Notes under the pieces: generated by a model
Databases searched by the model: none
What the model was told of the DNA's origin: nothing
The model's input: the letters and a program-made list of their open reading frames with translations, nothing else
Shown here: positions 11,226 through 30,514 of the stretch, piece after piece
How positions within the stretch are numbered: the first letter of the stretch is position 1
Layout: every line of letters begins with the position of its first letter
Assembly (NCBI GenBank): GCA_025174535.1
Contig: JALBUN010000001.1
Span: 682,001-746,000, forward strand
Direction of reading: 5' to 3'
Source: Cantharellus purpuraceus
Lineage: Eukaryota > Basidiomycota > Agaricomycetes > Cantharellales > Hydnaceae
Length of the DNA stretch: 64,000 bases
Made by a program: the position numbers and the translations under genes

Positions 11226-11970
11226 AGGGCGTGTCGCCAGACAACTCTTAAGTACCGTTCGGTACAAGCCATTATATCGGTTCAAACCCAGCCACTCCGA
11301 CTATCTCCGATCCTGACACCCGTGTATATAATAAACTCTGTTATGATTCTCAGCTTAGCCACATCTCCTGCACCCTTACTGTAATGCCTTACAAGCCATT
11401 GTGGACAACAAAGAGAAAGATCTCGCGAGCCCTATCACTATGGTTCGGGTGCTCCTGGAGATTAGTGCTCTTGAAAAATGTTGGAAAAGGGTGCTCTTGG
11501 AAATTGGCTTTCACAACCTCATGTCTTTCATTGTCGGCTCCTCGTATCACCTCATGTCCTTCATAACTAACAGCTTCACCATCGCCACTTTGACCGTTTC
11601 TTTTGCGGTCCGGAAGTCCCAACTGGCATGTAATCACCTTATAACCTTACGTTTGACAGCCTCCGCCGCAGTTCGGGTGAGGTGGAATGTGTAATACTGC
11701 CAGTCGTCTACTCTAGCTCAAACAGTGATTACTACTGAGGAAAGCCTAGTCACCCTAACGGCTCTCCTATACATGCCTACGCCAACAGTAGGTCTTTGGA
11801 CACGACGCAGTGCAAGGCTTAATCGATATTCTGGGCCTACACCTGACATAAATGAAATCCGTGTTTTCATAAGTGTTCACAACATCGCGCCACTGGTCTT
11901 CTGCCACGTCATTCTGTCAACCCCAATTCAACTTTGCCGCTCTTACTACCGCTCTTCGTCCAACCGCAAC
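11226..11970. other. Spacer between the two RNase III-like genes
   Basis: About 0.75 kb. Short imperfect direct repeats occur (CCTCATGTCTTTCAT near 11517 and CCTCATGTCCTTCAT near 11551; GTGCTCCTGGAGATT and GTGCTCTTGGAAATT near 11449 and 11490). No conserved protein block was found on either strand. Confidence 0.4.
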
Positions 11971-13001
11971 TCAAATCTGGTTCATCAGAGTCTGAGACAT
12001 GCCACGTTCTCCACAAGCTGGTGAACCTACCCATTTCAATGACCTCAAAGCTAACTCGGCTGCTGCGCTCCTGGCCTGCTTCTTGTTATGCCCTGACCCT
12101 GCAAACTCCTTGCTCTCCACTATAATCTGGAAATTTAGAGGCGAGCGCTCGGTAACGAGAAGTACATACCAGTCAGCTTGGTTAACCAGGTTTTTGCATG
12201 GTCTGGCCCTGTCGCATTGTCGTCCCAGTCAAGCGGCGATTTCTTTTGAGCCGCTTTTTCATTCAGGATACTGAGAGAATTGCGCGTGCCTGATACTGGC
12301 ACACCAATGGGGAGCTGTGCGGCGGGTTTAGGTTGTTGATCAGGAGATTCACAGGACAATGTAAGAAGTGAGTTAAACATTCCGCTTATCCCATCTCCAT
12401 CCGCTTCTCTGGTCGAAACTACATCGTCGTCCTCTGTGGAGTCGTCAGAATCGCTGTCGTCCTCGTCACTCATAGGACCTTTCTGCTCTTCGAACTCCAT
12501 AATTTCTTTAATCCAACCACTGGTGATGACACCACCACCATGATCACCACCACGATCGAGATATACCGCGCCTATGTATGCGCGAAATAGATCTCCCTTG
12601 GATATGGGGTTAGACCTAGCTACTGCCCCAGGTCCCTCGGCACGAGTGACGACAACATGACTTGGTAGCCTGTATAGCCTAGCCCACTCCCTGGGTTTCT
12701 CTGATAAAAGATCCAACAGTTTTGCCTTCAAAAACAAGTGAAGCACGATTTACGCCACAGGGACCTGCTAGTTTCGACTAGTATTGCTTACCCTCAGACT
12801 CTGGTGCCGATGCTTTGGGTAACGTATATACAGCCAGTTGGTTATCCCGAGATGTACGACGGTATCCCCGATGAACGCAAGCCGCTCGGTATTGGGCAGA
12901 GCTTCAACGTCCTCAGATCCCTCTACAGAACTTATGACGTTCCTGCCGAAGACTCGTGACGTCCAGAAGACGGGAAGGACAGGAAGAGCCGGAAGGGACA
13001 T
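11971..13001 (-). CDS. RNase III-like protein with dsRNA-binding domain (paralogue B, catalytic residues altered)
   Basis: Three exons, 13001-12792, 12725-12170 and 12119-11971 (915 nt, 304 aa). The RNase III domain shows NTERLAFIGDTVVHLGI (signature NERLEFLGDxVL) and KGDLFRAYIGAVYLDRG (signature DTVEALIGGVFLD). A very acidic stretch follows (SDEDDSDSDDSTEDDD), then the dsRNA-binding domain, PLDWDDNATGPDHAKTW joined across the last intron to VESKEFAGSGHNKKQARSAA. E38 and D45 equivalents are kept and D114 is kept, but E41 is A and E117 is R, so the two-metal site is probably broken. Orientation and domain order match paralogue A just downstream, which suggests a tandem duplication followed by divergence. 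The start is 136 bp from the divergent SNAPc gene. Confidence 0.72.
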
Positions 13002-13137
13002 CTTGAGTCTTCACTGTACGTTTCGTCGTAAGGGTACCTAGTGCCAGCCAGCAGTGGTAGAGCAGTGCGGGTGGGACATTGAAAGGATGGACCCCTCGTG
13101 TATAACAAGTGCAAATAAGGAGAAAGGAAATTTGAAC

Positions 13138-14202
13138 ATGTCTCTCACGGTTACCCCAGCTGTAGCGCGGGGTTCTGCACCGTTGCTGCAGCCGTACTAT
13201 TATGCGTCTTCTCTGTTTGTGGAGCCTATGCGAGATGATATCAAGAGCCTGCTAGTGGCGTTCGTCACTGCGTATGCAAAGGAGCCTCTAGAGCCCGAGA
13301 AGCCGTTCGAGTTGTTCATGACTGCCTGGAAGGATCAGGGATGGGGCTTGGTGCACATGAAGGTGCTGGACGCACGAGCGAGGCCGGTATTTGTGTCGAA
13401 TGTGATGAGATTGTTCGTTGGTACGCATTTTGGTCAACCTACCGTTCTCACGAACTCTCTAACCGACCTGCTTTAGAACGCTTGGATCCCGAGGAGCCTC
13501 CGCTGATACGAGTTGGGGCACTATTCGGATTATATACCTTCTACACCATCCAGCCCGAGGTCTTCGAAGTTCGCATCCGTTCCCTACAGTACATCACTCT
13601 GAGTATCGGTCCGCACAGATTTGTTTCTTGTCAATATACGGACGCTTACTGCTGTGATTCGTTTCATTCCAGCTTCCTACGAACAACTAATGGTATTCCC
13701 GAGGACTCTTCAACCCTCTATACGTTCTTACGCGACATATATAATCTTCCGGCTACTGTCCCAGGAAGTATTCCACATTATCCCGCATTCATCCCTCGGT
13801 GCTTACAATCCACGCAACCTCCCCCACACCATACCGTTGTTGACTCGGGATATTGACGAAGGTCCCAAGAAGAAAACCGGACGGCCTTCTCAGCTGACAC
13901 AAAGCCAACGCGCCAACAAGGCGTTGTCGGATATAGAGATTTTCAGCTCTCGTCTACTATCGAAGCCTCCCAATCCGAACGAATATCTCTATTTGAAGGA
14001 GCAGCTGAAGAATCAAGTGCCCAGCGAGGCGTTGAAGGCTGCAGAGGTTTTGACCATGGAGCGAATCGAAGCTGCCGAACGACACCTCAGAGACAAGAAT
14101 CTGCCTCTGGATGATCGAGAGGGGCTGGAGAGACTCAGGAGGACAGTGACTCAGTCAACCGGGCTACTGGGCCTGCTGGAACAGCAGACAACGGATAAAT
14201 AA
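13138..14202 (+). CDS. Probable snRNA-activating protein complex (SNAPc) subunit 1-like protein
   Basis: Exons 13138-13420, 13477-13602 and 13673-14202 add up to 939 nt (312 aa). The N-terminal half has alpha-helical blocks (YASSLFVEPMRDDIKSLL, PFELFMTAWKDQGWGLVHM, RLDPEEPPLIRVGALFGLYT) that resemble the SNAP43/SNAPC1 domain, whose L-R-V-G-A-L-x-G-L-Y motif is characteristic. The C-terminal half is charged and helical (QRANKALSDIEIFSSRLL, LKAAEVLTMERIEAAERHLR). SNAPc binds the proximal sequence element of snRNA promoters in the nucleus. The second intron's donor could instead be GTCCGC at 13608. The family call rests on one motif and overall layout, so it is moderate. Confidence 0.6.
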
Positions 14203-14275
14203 TGCTATCAATGTGTATGTCCTCGGTAAACCCTCTATCCTGCCCTCTCCTCTCCACACTGCACTGCAGGATATC

Positions 14276-14864
14276 TCACAAACCCCAGTCCCACTCTGCT
14301 GCCTGGCGATTTTTGTTTTTATCTTGAAGCCGTAGCATGACGAGGCCATCGAGAGCCATTGATTTGTCCTCGGTATCCTTTGTCCATGTCACAGCCCCAT
14401 TCTCACGAAGCGTTCGACGCCGATGTGAGAACCAGTCTCTAATCTGCTTTCCTGACCTTTTCATGACGCCACGCCAACACGAGTCAGCCATTAGACCGCC
14501 CCACACGCACAGACGACGCGGACACACGTGGGCACACTTACCTATCCCCCAATTCACCAATCAAGAGCTCTACGGTAAAGTCTCCAGGATGCCATACCCC
14601 TGCGTCAAATGTGTGCTGCAGAATCTCCGTCTGCCATGGTTTGAGCCGCCCTCCTATCTTTGTGGGGGTATTCGTCCCGCTGTGACCGTCTTTGGGTGTG
14701 GGACTCCGTAGGTTGGTGCGTGGACGTAGTGCATGTGCATATAGGTTTTTGGCACGCTGATGACGGTGTCGTTTGCGTGAGCCGGCACGTTCATCTGAGT
14801 GTAGCGAGTTGACGCTGCTGGATGATGCGGAAGTTGATGATCCCTCCATGTTATCGAAAGTCAT
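14276..14864 (-). CDS. Small atypical homeodomain-like protein
   Basis: Two exons, 14864-14542 and 14456-14276, encode 167 aa (504 nt). A basic Ser-rich N-terminus (AGSRKRHRHQRAK) precedes a homeodomain-like region: KPWQTEILQHTFDAGVWHPG forms helix 1, TVELLIGELGDRSG helix 2, and KQIRDWFSHRRRTLREN helix 3. The intron sits between helices 2 and 3. The recognition-helix hallmark WFxNRR is WFSHRRR here, so the Asn that normally contacts adenine is His. Probably a nuclear DNA-binding regulator, but no mating-type partner or linked HD gene is nearby. The short C-terminal tail has no recognisable domain. Confidence 0.6.
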
Positions 14865-14953
14865 GGTCGCGTTGTAAGATAGTATGTGTGGCGGGATGAA
14901 CAGATGTTACTGTGGTGGCGAAATGGCGGACAGTATCTGCACGAGTGGCACAA

Positions 14954-14965
14954 GGTATATATAGA
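14954..14965 (-). promoter_or_regulatory. TATA-like element upstream of the homeodomain-like gene
   Basis: A TATATATA core lies about 90 bases upstream of the ATG at 14864, in the range expected for a fungal TATA box. No experimental support; the assignment is positional. Confidence 0.35.
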
Positions 14966-15219
14966 GCCACAATTCTGATACCATTCTAGCCAGAGCCTCT
15001 TTGTATTCCGAGTGGAACACTGCACTTTGCTTGCTTTATCATTATGTTGTCACAATATATTTCTCTGAATTATGCAAGAGTTTTTGTGCTCTGTTAGTCT
15101 CACCAACCACCTTTAGATGAACGGAACTCCTATTCGTTTGAGACACAACAGGGTTGACACAAAACACTAGGACAAAGATGATAACAGAAGGACGAAGAGT
15201 ACTAGTAGACAGCCATCAT

Positions 15220-16155
15220 TTACTCGGCGCCAGAAACTGTGAAGGGAGGACGAGTGTAGGGTTGTGTTCCAGGCGTAGAAGCGAGGGAGTTCGCCTGTGA
15301 CTGAGGCGCAGAATTCTTTTCAGATGGTGATGTGGCAGGTGGATTCGCAGGTGTTGGTGCACCTGATGCGACACGGGTGAGTCCAGCTACAACCGACGAT
15401 CCGTAGGTGCTCCACAAGTTCGACACAACTTGGGCAGGACTTCCAGTAGCGGGGGCGGGTGTTGCACCGCTAGGTTGAGAGTGCGAAGTTTGTGCAGCTT
15501 GCACTTGACCGATGAAATTCCATAATAGGGTCCAGAGCGCCCTGAGGCGGTCTTGGAGGAACACGACCAAACTGCCTTGTGCGCTCGCGATACCCGCGTC
15601 GATAGACGCCTCGTTGTGTGTGAAATAGGGCGCGAGGTACGAGTCGTAGATGAATGTAGAACCCTGATGGAAACGACAGTTGGAAATTACTAGGAAATTC
15701 GAGAAACGAGATTACCTGAGTCTGTGGCAGAGCGAGGTATAGTACAAAAACTGTTTTAATCTCCCAGTAAAATGGCACCCTGGAGCAATGCAAATGAGAC
15801 CTCGTCGCAAACATGACATGATGCCTCATTCGTACCAGCTTACAAGCCATTCCAGCGCGTACTCGACACCGACAAGTGCGCCCACGATTGACCTGGTATA
15901 TTTGTTATCAGCCATACGCACCACCTTGACAGCATCCGGAAGCAGGCTCACCAGTATTTCACCCAGCGCTCCAAGTCTGGCTCAGAGACAGGCCTATGAG
16001 AGAGTGCTTTGTATGATGCAAAGCAGGGGTGTAAAAACGCTACCCAAGCCCTAAGACCGACAGCGCGAATAGATGAGCACACGACCACTAAAGGCCATCA
16101 CTCAAAGCTGAAAGTCCTACGTCAAAAGGCGACTAAAAATTTTCACCAGTCCCAT
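15220..16155 (-). CDS. TB2/DP1/HVA22-family ER-shaping protein, REEP1-4-like
   Basis: Five exons, 16155-16121, 16050-15952, 15892-15836, 15779-15716 and 15663-15220, total 699 nt (232 aa). The N-terminus MGLVKIFSRLLTAWVAFLHP runs into the family core: CFASYKALSHRP, PDLERWVKYW, ALVGVEYALEWLVSWVPFYW, YLALPQTQGSTFIYDSYLAP and FTHNEASIDAGI. REEP/Yop1 proteins insert hydrophobic hairpins in the cytoplasmic leaflet of the ER and make tubules. The first hairpin starts almost at residue 1, as in animal REEP1-4 and unlike Yop1/REEP5, which have a longer amphipathic N-terminus. The C-terminal 90 residues are Ala/Pro/Ser-rich and poorly conserved. All splice junctions are GT-AG and keep frame. Confidence 0.88.
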
Positions 16156-16578
16156 TACTCTTTGTTTCTGGGAAGAATGGTACACGACGGATAGTAACAA
16201 GAGTGGTTGGTGGTCAAAAAGGGGGATGTAGGTTACGTGGATACAAGTCGCTGCTTATGTATGCAACGCTCTCCCACGACAAGCCACCGACCTCACGCAC
16301 AAGCGATTTTTATTTGGTTTCCTTTGTTTTGAATCGATTTCTTCATATTACCTTCAACGCAGTTGCGAAACGAATTAATGAAACGAACATACAATACTAC
16401 GTAATTCATGATCAAATGCATGAAAGTCGTCGCCAGGCATGTAGTGAAATTCAGCATGTTCTGGCTACCCATAGGCTCCAAAGTATGATGTTTGTAAAAT
16501 TGGATTCCTTCGCATCAAGCAATGTTGTACATGTCTATTTCGTACTACAACATTCAGAAAGCAAATTCTATGACAGCT
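16156..16578. other. Intergenic, no gene seen
   Basis: Contains the promoter of the REEP-like gene and the 3' untranslated region of the ABC transporter. Open frames here are short and lack conserved blocks. Confidence 0.4.
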
Positions 16579-22550
<5,972 letters not shown>

Positions 22551-23189
22551 TTTCCCTCATGACATCTTTTTTATAACCAAAAAGGAGCCCAGGCGTGGGT
22601 GCTGTACTCGTGGTGAGTAATGAGCCATAGAAGTCGGCTACACCTGCCGTACGTCCCGCCGTCTAATGATACCCGATATGCCGATGCAGACATACCTAAG
22701 TCGACCTCAAGATACTGTCATCAGGTATCATGTCACGTGAGAATCTGCACCAATATAAGCCCAGATTGCTTTCTGCACTTTCATTACACTGACGCCCCCG
22801 ACTGGTAGTATTTTGGAGGAGGTGTACTTGTTCTCGCATCACTGCGTATCTTTTGCTGACATCGAGGCTGGCGGTCTGAAGGTCACATGACCGTGTCCCT
22901 AGCTTTCCATGAGCGACGCTCAAACCAATCCAACTCCTTGCATCGCCAGGGCCATCACCACAAAGGTTAGTTCCAACCAAAAGACAGTTTCTAGGGCGTC
23001 CAGAATTAAAGAAGCGCTGTATGTGTTGCAGGGGGAGAAAGCATCAACAGGAGGAGAGATTTACGCCGAAGAGGCATGCACCGAAATGGCATGAATCACG
23101 TGATGTCTTCCAAATCCCTTAACAGCGTGCTCAGCATATATGATTAAGCGCAAGGTACGGTATCGGGGATCTTTCTCTTTCCCCTTTCC
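22551..23189. other. Divergent promoter region, ABC transporter / thiolase
   Basis: About 0.64 kb between two divergently transcribed starts. No conserved coding block. CACGTGA-type motifs occur near 22733 and 23098, but their function is unknown. Confidence 0.4.
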
Positions 23190-24844
<1,655 letters not shown>

Positions 24845-25242
24845 CTGGGTCGCATCCTGGAAGTAGGCATAATCAATATCCAACACGGAATGTATGGAAA
24901 TGTCATGTCAAATATGTATAGGATGTAGACATAACCTCATATCAACACTGGAACATGGCTCACATGAGCCGGCACCCCTGATCTCACTGCTCGTCAGAAT
25001 AGAAGTATCGGCCTGTTGATGTTACAGACAGGTACCAAACCCGTTGGCTTGTAATTACTATTCACTGTATACCCGTCGATATCGAGCTGTGATGATCTCG
25101 GTGGACTATGGATTCGCTCCATGCCATGTCCTTTTATAAAAGCAGCGTCGTAACACGTATCCGAGTCTCTTGTGCCCCATAAGCAGCATGTCGCCGTTCA
25201 ACACATTGGGCATCAAGAAGTTGCCTAGCTGTAAGAGCTAAC
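24845..25242. other. Convergent 3' region, thiolase / F-box gene
   Basis: About 0.4 kb between two stop codons facing each other. Nothing coding recognised; it should hold both 3' untranslated regions. Confidence 0.4.
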
Positions 25243-27148
25243 CTAGATGCATAGTATCTCCACGAAACCGTTCTCTGGCTGTAATATCACGTAATGAACT
25301 GCCATTGCGAAACCAACACGACAGACACTTACTATCTCTTGATAACGTCCCACCAGACAGTCTTCATCTATCATGATAGCCCAATAGTTAAAGGTTTCTC
25401 TGGTCTTCACCTCCGAGTATGGGAGAGTGGTATACACACTTGTGGCGAATACAGAGTCAGATGGATGCAAGATCGTAGGTTGAGATGCAAGAACAGTAGT
25501 AATGTCTTCCATCCTGGAATCTTCCTGTGATGGTGGCGATTTTGTCTCTCCTGGGAATGTACATGCTAGTAGAGTCCATGTAAGACTCGATTAGAACACC
25601 CTGCCCAAAGACGGTACTACTCACCACGCCTCATTGCCAATGGGTTGAAATCCAGCACACGGAGCTGAGACGAGGGTATTCCCGTCTCAGTGTGGCCCGT
25701 TATGGCCAACCGTACATACCGTGTCCCATGAACATAACAAACATAAGTAGGCTCATTGAATCCTGTACGTATCAGCCTCGTCTCCGTTGGACCCCAGTGC
25801 TCCCATGGGACAAGCACGCCTTCCAACCTCGAATCAGGATCCAGGCTTTTGAGAAGCGACGAGTGATGCACGAAGAGCACATAACTCGAGGCATGGCCCC
25901 ACAGGGAATGAAAATCCATGCTGACAACCAATAGGCGAGAAGTTGGTGCAGTGTAGAAAGGTCTGCCACAAGAGGTGAAGGAGTGCGAAAAAAATGATGG
26001 GGAAGGGTCGGATCGAGTGATCATTGACCCCAGAAAATAGCCTTCAGCTAAACGTGGCAGTTTATACGTGTGTTGAAGTTGAGGAGCTGTGGATTCTTCA
26101 GAGCCACGAGCGAGGAAGTCGAACACCTCCAGTGCGGCAGGATCTTGACGTCTATCATCAGGATTCGCTTCGAATCTCGATATGACGAAATGTCGTGGAG
26201 ACAGGAAGGAAAAACTATCGATTTTTCCGGTAGACGAAGATGCTTTCAAATTCTATGACGCAATTGAACGTTGGCGTTAGCATAAGACAAAGGGATTACG
26301 GGCGTACAGTGACAAGTCGGCCTGTTTTCCAGTCCCAAATAAATAACTCGTCCGCATAAGAGCCGTTGGGAGTATGGAAAAGGATGCCTAGGAAGTTAGC
26401 CATAATCTGAATGACAAAATCATTTTGCATATGCTCAGGCTCCGGCTTCTCTATAAAAGACAAAGCTGCTTCTGACGCGAGGGGATGTTTTTCACCAGCA
26501 CCCATGGTCCTCAAATGGACCAAAAATTCCGTCGCCTGTTGAGTGGAACTTCTATATGGCGCATAAGACAACTACCACCCATTCAGAGAAATAATCCACG
26601 CACAATGCGACAGGCACGGGGAAAGCAATAAGGGCCAGGAGATCCTGAGCAGGATCCATTCCAAAATCACGGATATCTACGCCCAGGTCACGATGCTCCC
26701 AAGTATGGCCAGAGGCCACGTTAACTGCAGACGGCAGCTCCATGAACGCCAGCCCACGCAGTGAAATCCCTTGTGCTAGCACCCCACCAAACAATTCCCA
26801 CACGTTTGCCGGATTGTACTGCATTTGACGCCTCTGGCGAAAGTGCAGGTTGGCCCAACCATGCTGGACGGTCTTGAGTTGAGCTAATCGATCAGCGACT
26901 GCAATGTGTTCACAGTCTGTATCACGCATTCCTGCAACGGAAAGCTCTAGTTGATATTGTAGGATTACGGAGTCCTGGATCGTCATATGGAAAAGACGAC
27001 ATGTCTACGGATACAGCGTGAAGTTAAAATCATGGCCTGATCTGGACATAGGACTAACCAAGGTGCAATTGAGAATGTCAGATACGCCCAACTCCTTGAA
27101 GATGCGTATAATCACTTCGTCGGGAAGAGTATCAAAACCAGCACCCAT
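25243..27148 (-). CDS. F-box protein (basidiomycete type)
   Basis: From the ATG at 27148 the first exon encodes an F-box: FDTLPDEVIIRIFKELGVSD followed by ILNCTL, spliced to TCRLFHMTIQDSVILQYQLE. The F-box binds Skp1 and makes the protein a probable substrate receptor of an SCF ubiquitin ligase. Downstream blocks (GMRDTDCEHIAVADRLAQLK, NPANVWELFGGVLAQG) are those of a common Agaricomycete F-box family with a beta-rich C-terminal region. The tail runs through RVLDFNPLAMRRGETKSPP, SVYTTLPYSEVKTRETFNYW and IMIDEDCLVGRYQEIPENG to the stop at 25243. Around five introns. The substrate is unknown. Start-to-start distance to ADE5,7 is only 112 bp. Confidence 0.75.
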
Positions 27149-27260
27149 GGTTACAGTGCAGAAAGAAGATGGGCAGTCACCGCGCGCGTGTCCATTACCT
27201 TAGCCCGGTTTCCCATGCTGTCTCAACGCGTCCACAGTTGTACACATTGATTTGTCAGCT
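27149..27260. promoter_or_regulatory. Compact bidirectional promoter, F-box gene / ADE5,7
   Basis: Only 112 bases separate the two divergent start codons, so both core promoters and 5' untranslated regions must fit or overlap here. No clear TATA box is seen. Confidence 0.5.
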
Positions 27261-30095
27261 ATGGAAGTCACCTCGCTAAGGATCCTCCTCATCGGGAGTG
27301 GCGGTCGTGAGCATGCACTAGCATGGCGACTATCTCAGTCATCGCTCGTCCAACATATATTTGTGGCTCCAGGGAATGGCGGGACACAATTCGGAGACAA
27401 GTGTACAAATGCAAATGTTACTGCTGATGACTTTTTGAAACTTGTCAAGTTTGCGGAAGACAATGCAGTACAGCGTATAAACTGCCTTCCTTGTCTCTCG
27501 CTCATGCATTTTTTTTCTGTTTCTTCAGGTCAATTTGGTCGTTCCCGGCCCTGAGCAGCCTCTCGTGGACGGAATTCAGGCTTTATTTCGAAAAGGTACG
27601 ACTGCGACTATTGAGCAGTATATCACCTTATCCTCTTATAGTTGGTATACCTGTATTTGGTCCAACTGCTTTAGCAGCGAGAATGGAGGGCTCCAAGGCT
27701 TTTTCCAAAGAATTTATGGAGAGACATTCGATCCCGACTGCAAAATTCAAGGTATTTTCCAGGAGCCAGTTTGACCATGCATGCGAATATGTACGCAACT
27801 GCCCCCATCGTGTGGTCTTAAAAGCTAGCGGATTAGCTGCCGGGAAGGGTGTATTGATACCCGAAAATACACAAGAAGCTCTCAATGCTCTCAAACAGAT
27901 CCTAGTCAACGATGCGTTCGGGAGTGCTGGTACGCACTTTGCTTTAGGAATGAATTGACTTTGACAAAGTTGTCTGAGTAGGCCGTGAAGTCGTTGTTGA
28001 GGAATATTTAGAGGGTCCTGAGCTCTCTGTGCTTGCCTTCTCGGATGGCTATACAATACACTCCTTACCCGCTGCACAAGATCATAAACGTATTGGAGAG
28101 GGCGATACCGGACTCAATACTGGCGGTATGGGTGCATATGCCCCTGCACCGGTGGCGACACCCGCAGTGATGCAGCGAATTGTCAAAGAAGTCTTGCAGC
28201 CCACTATTGATGGTATGAGACGAGAAGGTTGGCACTACAAGAGCTCTATTTCACAATTGCTGTGCTTACTTCCTCAAGGTTTTCCTTTCGTCGGACTACT
28301 TTTCACCGGGTTCATACTCACAAATGGTGGACCAAAGGTTCTTGAATACAATGTTAGATTTGGAGACCCTGAGACAGAAGCGCTCATGCTTCTACTCGAC
28401 CAAAATACCGATTTAGCTGCTATAATACTGGTAGGATACTATTGGTTGCAATAACACATGCTAAGGAGTACTGTACCAGGCTTGCGTTGAACATCGATTA
28501 GATGCGGTGGACATTGGTATTCGGGATGGTTTTGCTGTGTCCGTAGTGCTTGCCTCAAAGGGCTATCCTGGGAGCTACAGCAAGGAGAAGATCATTACCA
28601 TCGGCCAGGACACTCCTGGTAATTTTCACCGTCCTCGGACATTGATATGTATTCATCTTTGGTGCAGATGTAGTTGTATTCCATTCAGGGACCTCGCGAA
28701 TCGGCGACAATGTTGTCACCGCAGGTGGCCGCGTTATTGCCGTTACTGCTTTTGCGTCGACTTTGTCCGATGCCTTAAAACTTGCCTATACCCGCATTGA
28801 CAGGATCCACTTTGACGGTAAGACTTACCGCAAGGATATCGCTCATCGGTACAATTATTCACGCTATTTCACTCCTCGCGCTAAGCAACTTTTGCAGGGC
28901 ATTGTCCACTCAACACTCTTCCGCCGTGACAGGCCTCACTTATGCACAGGCAGGCGTGTCCGTTGATGCCGGAAACTCCCTTGTGGAGGCCATAAAGCCG
29001 TTTGTACGCGCGACACGACGTCCAGGATCGGACGGGGTAATTGGGGGATTTGGAGGTGTATTTGATCTAAAAGCTACTGGCTACGAGGATCCTGTGCTCG
29101 TGAGCGGAACAGATGGTGTTGGCACCAAACTACGCGTTGCCTTTGACATGGGTATTCACGATTCTGTGGGTAGGTGCTGTTAATCTGAGGTCCGGGGGAC
29201 GGGCGTTTTTGACATACAGATGCAGGGATCGATCTTGTGGCGATGTCTGTCAACGACCTGATCGTCCAAGGCGCTGAGCCACTGTATTTCTTGGATTATT
29301 ATGGATGTAGCAAATTGGACGTCGAAGTCGCAAGCGCAGTCATCCGCGGTATAGCAGATGGGTGCAGAGAGGCAGGCTGTGCACTCATCGGCGGCGAAAC
29401 AGCCGAGATGCCAGGCATGTACAGCAATGGTCAGTGAAAGCCTACAACTTCATTCCGACTAGCTCTCTCACGCCTCCGTCGCCACTCCGGTAGGGGACTA
29501 CGACCTTGCAGGCTTTGCTGTCGGTGCTGTTGAGCGCACTCATATTCTTCCCCGCACTGATATATATCCCGGTGACGTCCTCCTTGGCATCCCCTCCTCT
29601 GGCCCCCACTCCAACGGGTTCTCCCTCATCCGCAAGATTATCGACAACGCCTCTCTCTCCTATACTTCCCCAGCTCCCTGGTCACCCACTCAGACGCTTG
29701 GCGAGGCACTCCTCACGCCTACGAAGATATACACTCGTTCCCTCCTTCCTGTCGTACGGCAAGGCCGGATAAAAGCGCTCGCTCATATCACTGGGGGAGG
29801 ATTCATCGAGAACGTACCTCGCGCGCTGCCGAGGGGGATGGGCGCGGTGATCGACGCGGTGGAGTGGCCACTGCCGGGGGTATTCGCATGGCTCATGCGG
29901 TTGGGCGGGGTGAATGCGCTCGAGATGTGCAGGGCTTTCAATTGTGGGATAGGGATGGTGTTAGTTGTGGCGGAGGGGGATGTAGAGAGCGTCGTGTGGG
30001 GGTTAAAGGAGCAAGGAGAGACTGGGGTGAGGATTGGGAAGGTTAAGCAAGGAGGGGGAGTGGAAATGCGGGGATTGGAGTCTTGGGGTGTATAG
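27261..30095 (+). CDS. ADE5,7: Bifunctional GAR synthetase / AIR synthetase (purine biosynthesis)
   Basis: Fusion enzyme of fungal de novo purine synthesis: phosphoribosylamine-glycine ligase (step 2) plus phosphoribosylformylglycinamidine cyclo-ligase (step 5), in the cytosol. The GARS half begins [20 protein letters not shown] and VAPGNGGT, then [16 protein letters not shown]-grasp blocks [20 protein letters not shown] and [40 protein letters not shown] and [14 protein letters not shown]. The AIRS half begins near 28930: [86 protein letters not shown] and [16 protein letters not shown]. About nine introns, some under 60 bases. The second half lacks introns after about 29520. There is no GAR transformylase domain, as usual in fungi. 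Confidence 0.95.
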
Positions 30096-30514
30096 CACAT
30101 GTTGTGTATACGTTACTGCTCACCTCTTTCAACCGGTGCTGGATTTTAGACAGCTCCTGGACAAATTGATTGGTGAGCGGACAAAGACCTATATACATGA
30201 TCCATCTAAGTATAGTAAGGGACTCTAACGAGGATGAGACACAGAGAAGGTGGCTGTTGAGGTCTTTTCACCTTTATGTGAGGGAAATTTTAGACGTTAC
30301 AAAGGGAGGGGAAGGAGGGAAAGGAAACAATGGCGACAGTCTTGCTTCTGTATCTACAATATTGTGGATGCTATATAGTGCAATTTGTCGGAGTTAGGCG
30401 GTTCGGGACTACGTACGACCAACCAGATTAATCACACCTTTGCAGTCCATTCGTGAAACCGGTGCCAGTCACGACGCAGTTGTAGTCCCTTACTTTCTGC
30501 CTATTGTTATCGTT
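30096..30514. other. Intergenic, no gene seen
   Basis: Region between ADE5,7 and the TatD gene. No conserved coding block. It should hold the ADE5,7 3' end and the TatD promoter. Confidence 0.4.

Noticed and set aside
12135..12170. Read-through end of RNase III-like B in exon 2 as the natural C-terminus
   Set aside because: Splicing from 12170 to 12119 completes the dsRNA-binding domain and keeps frame, so the read-through stop is intronic.
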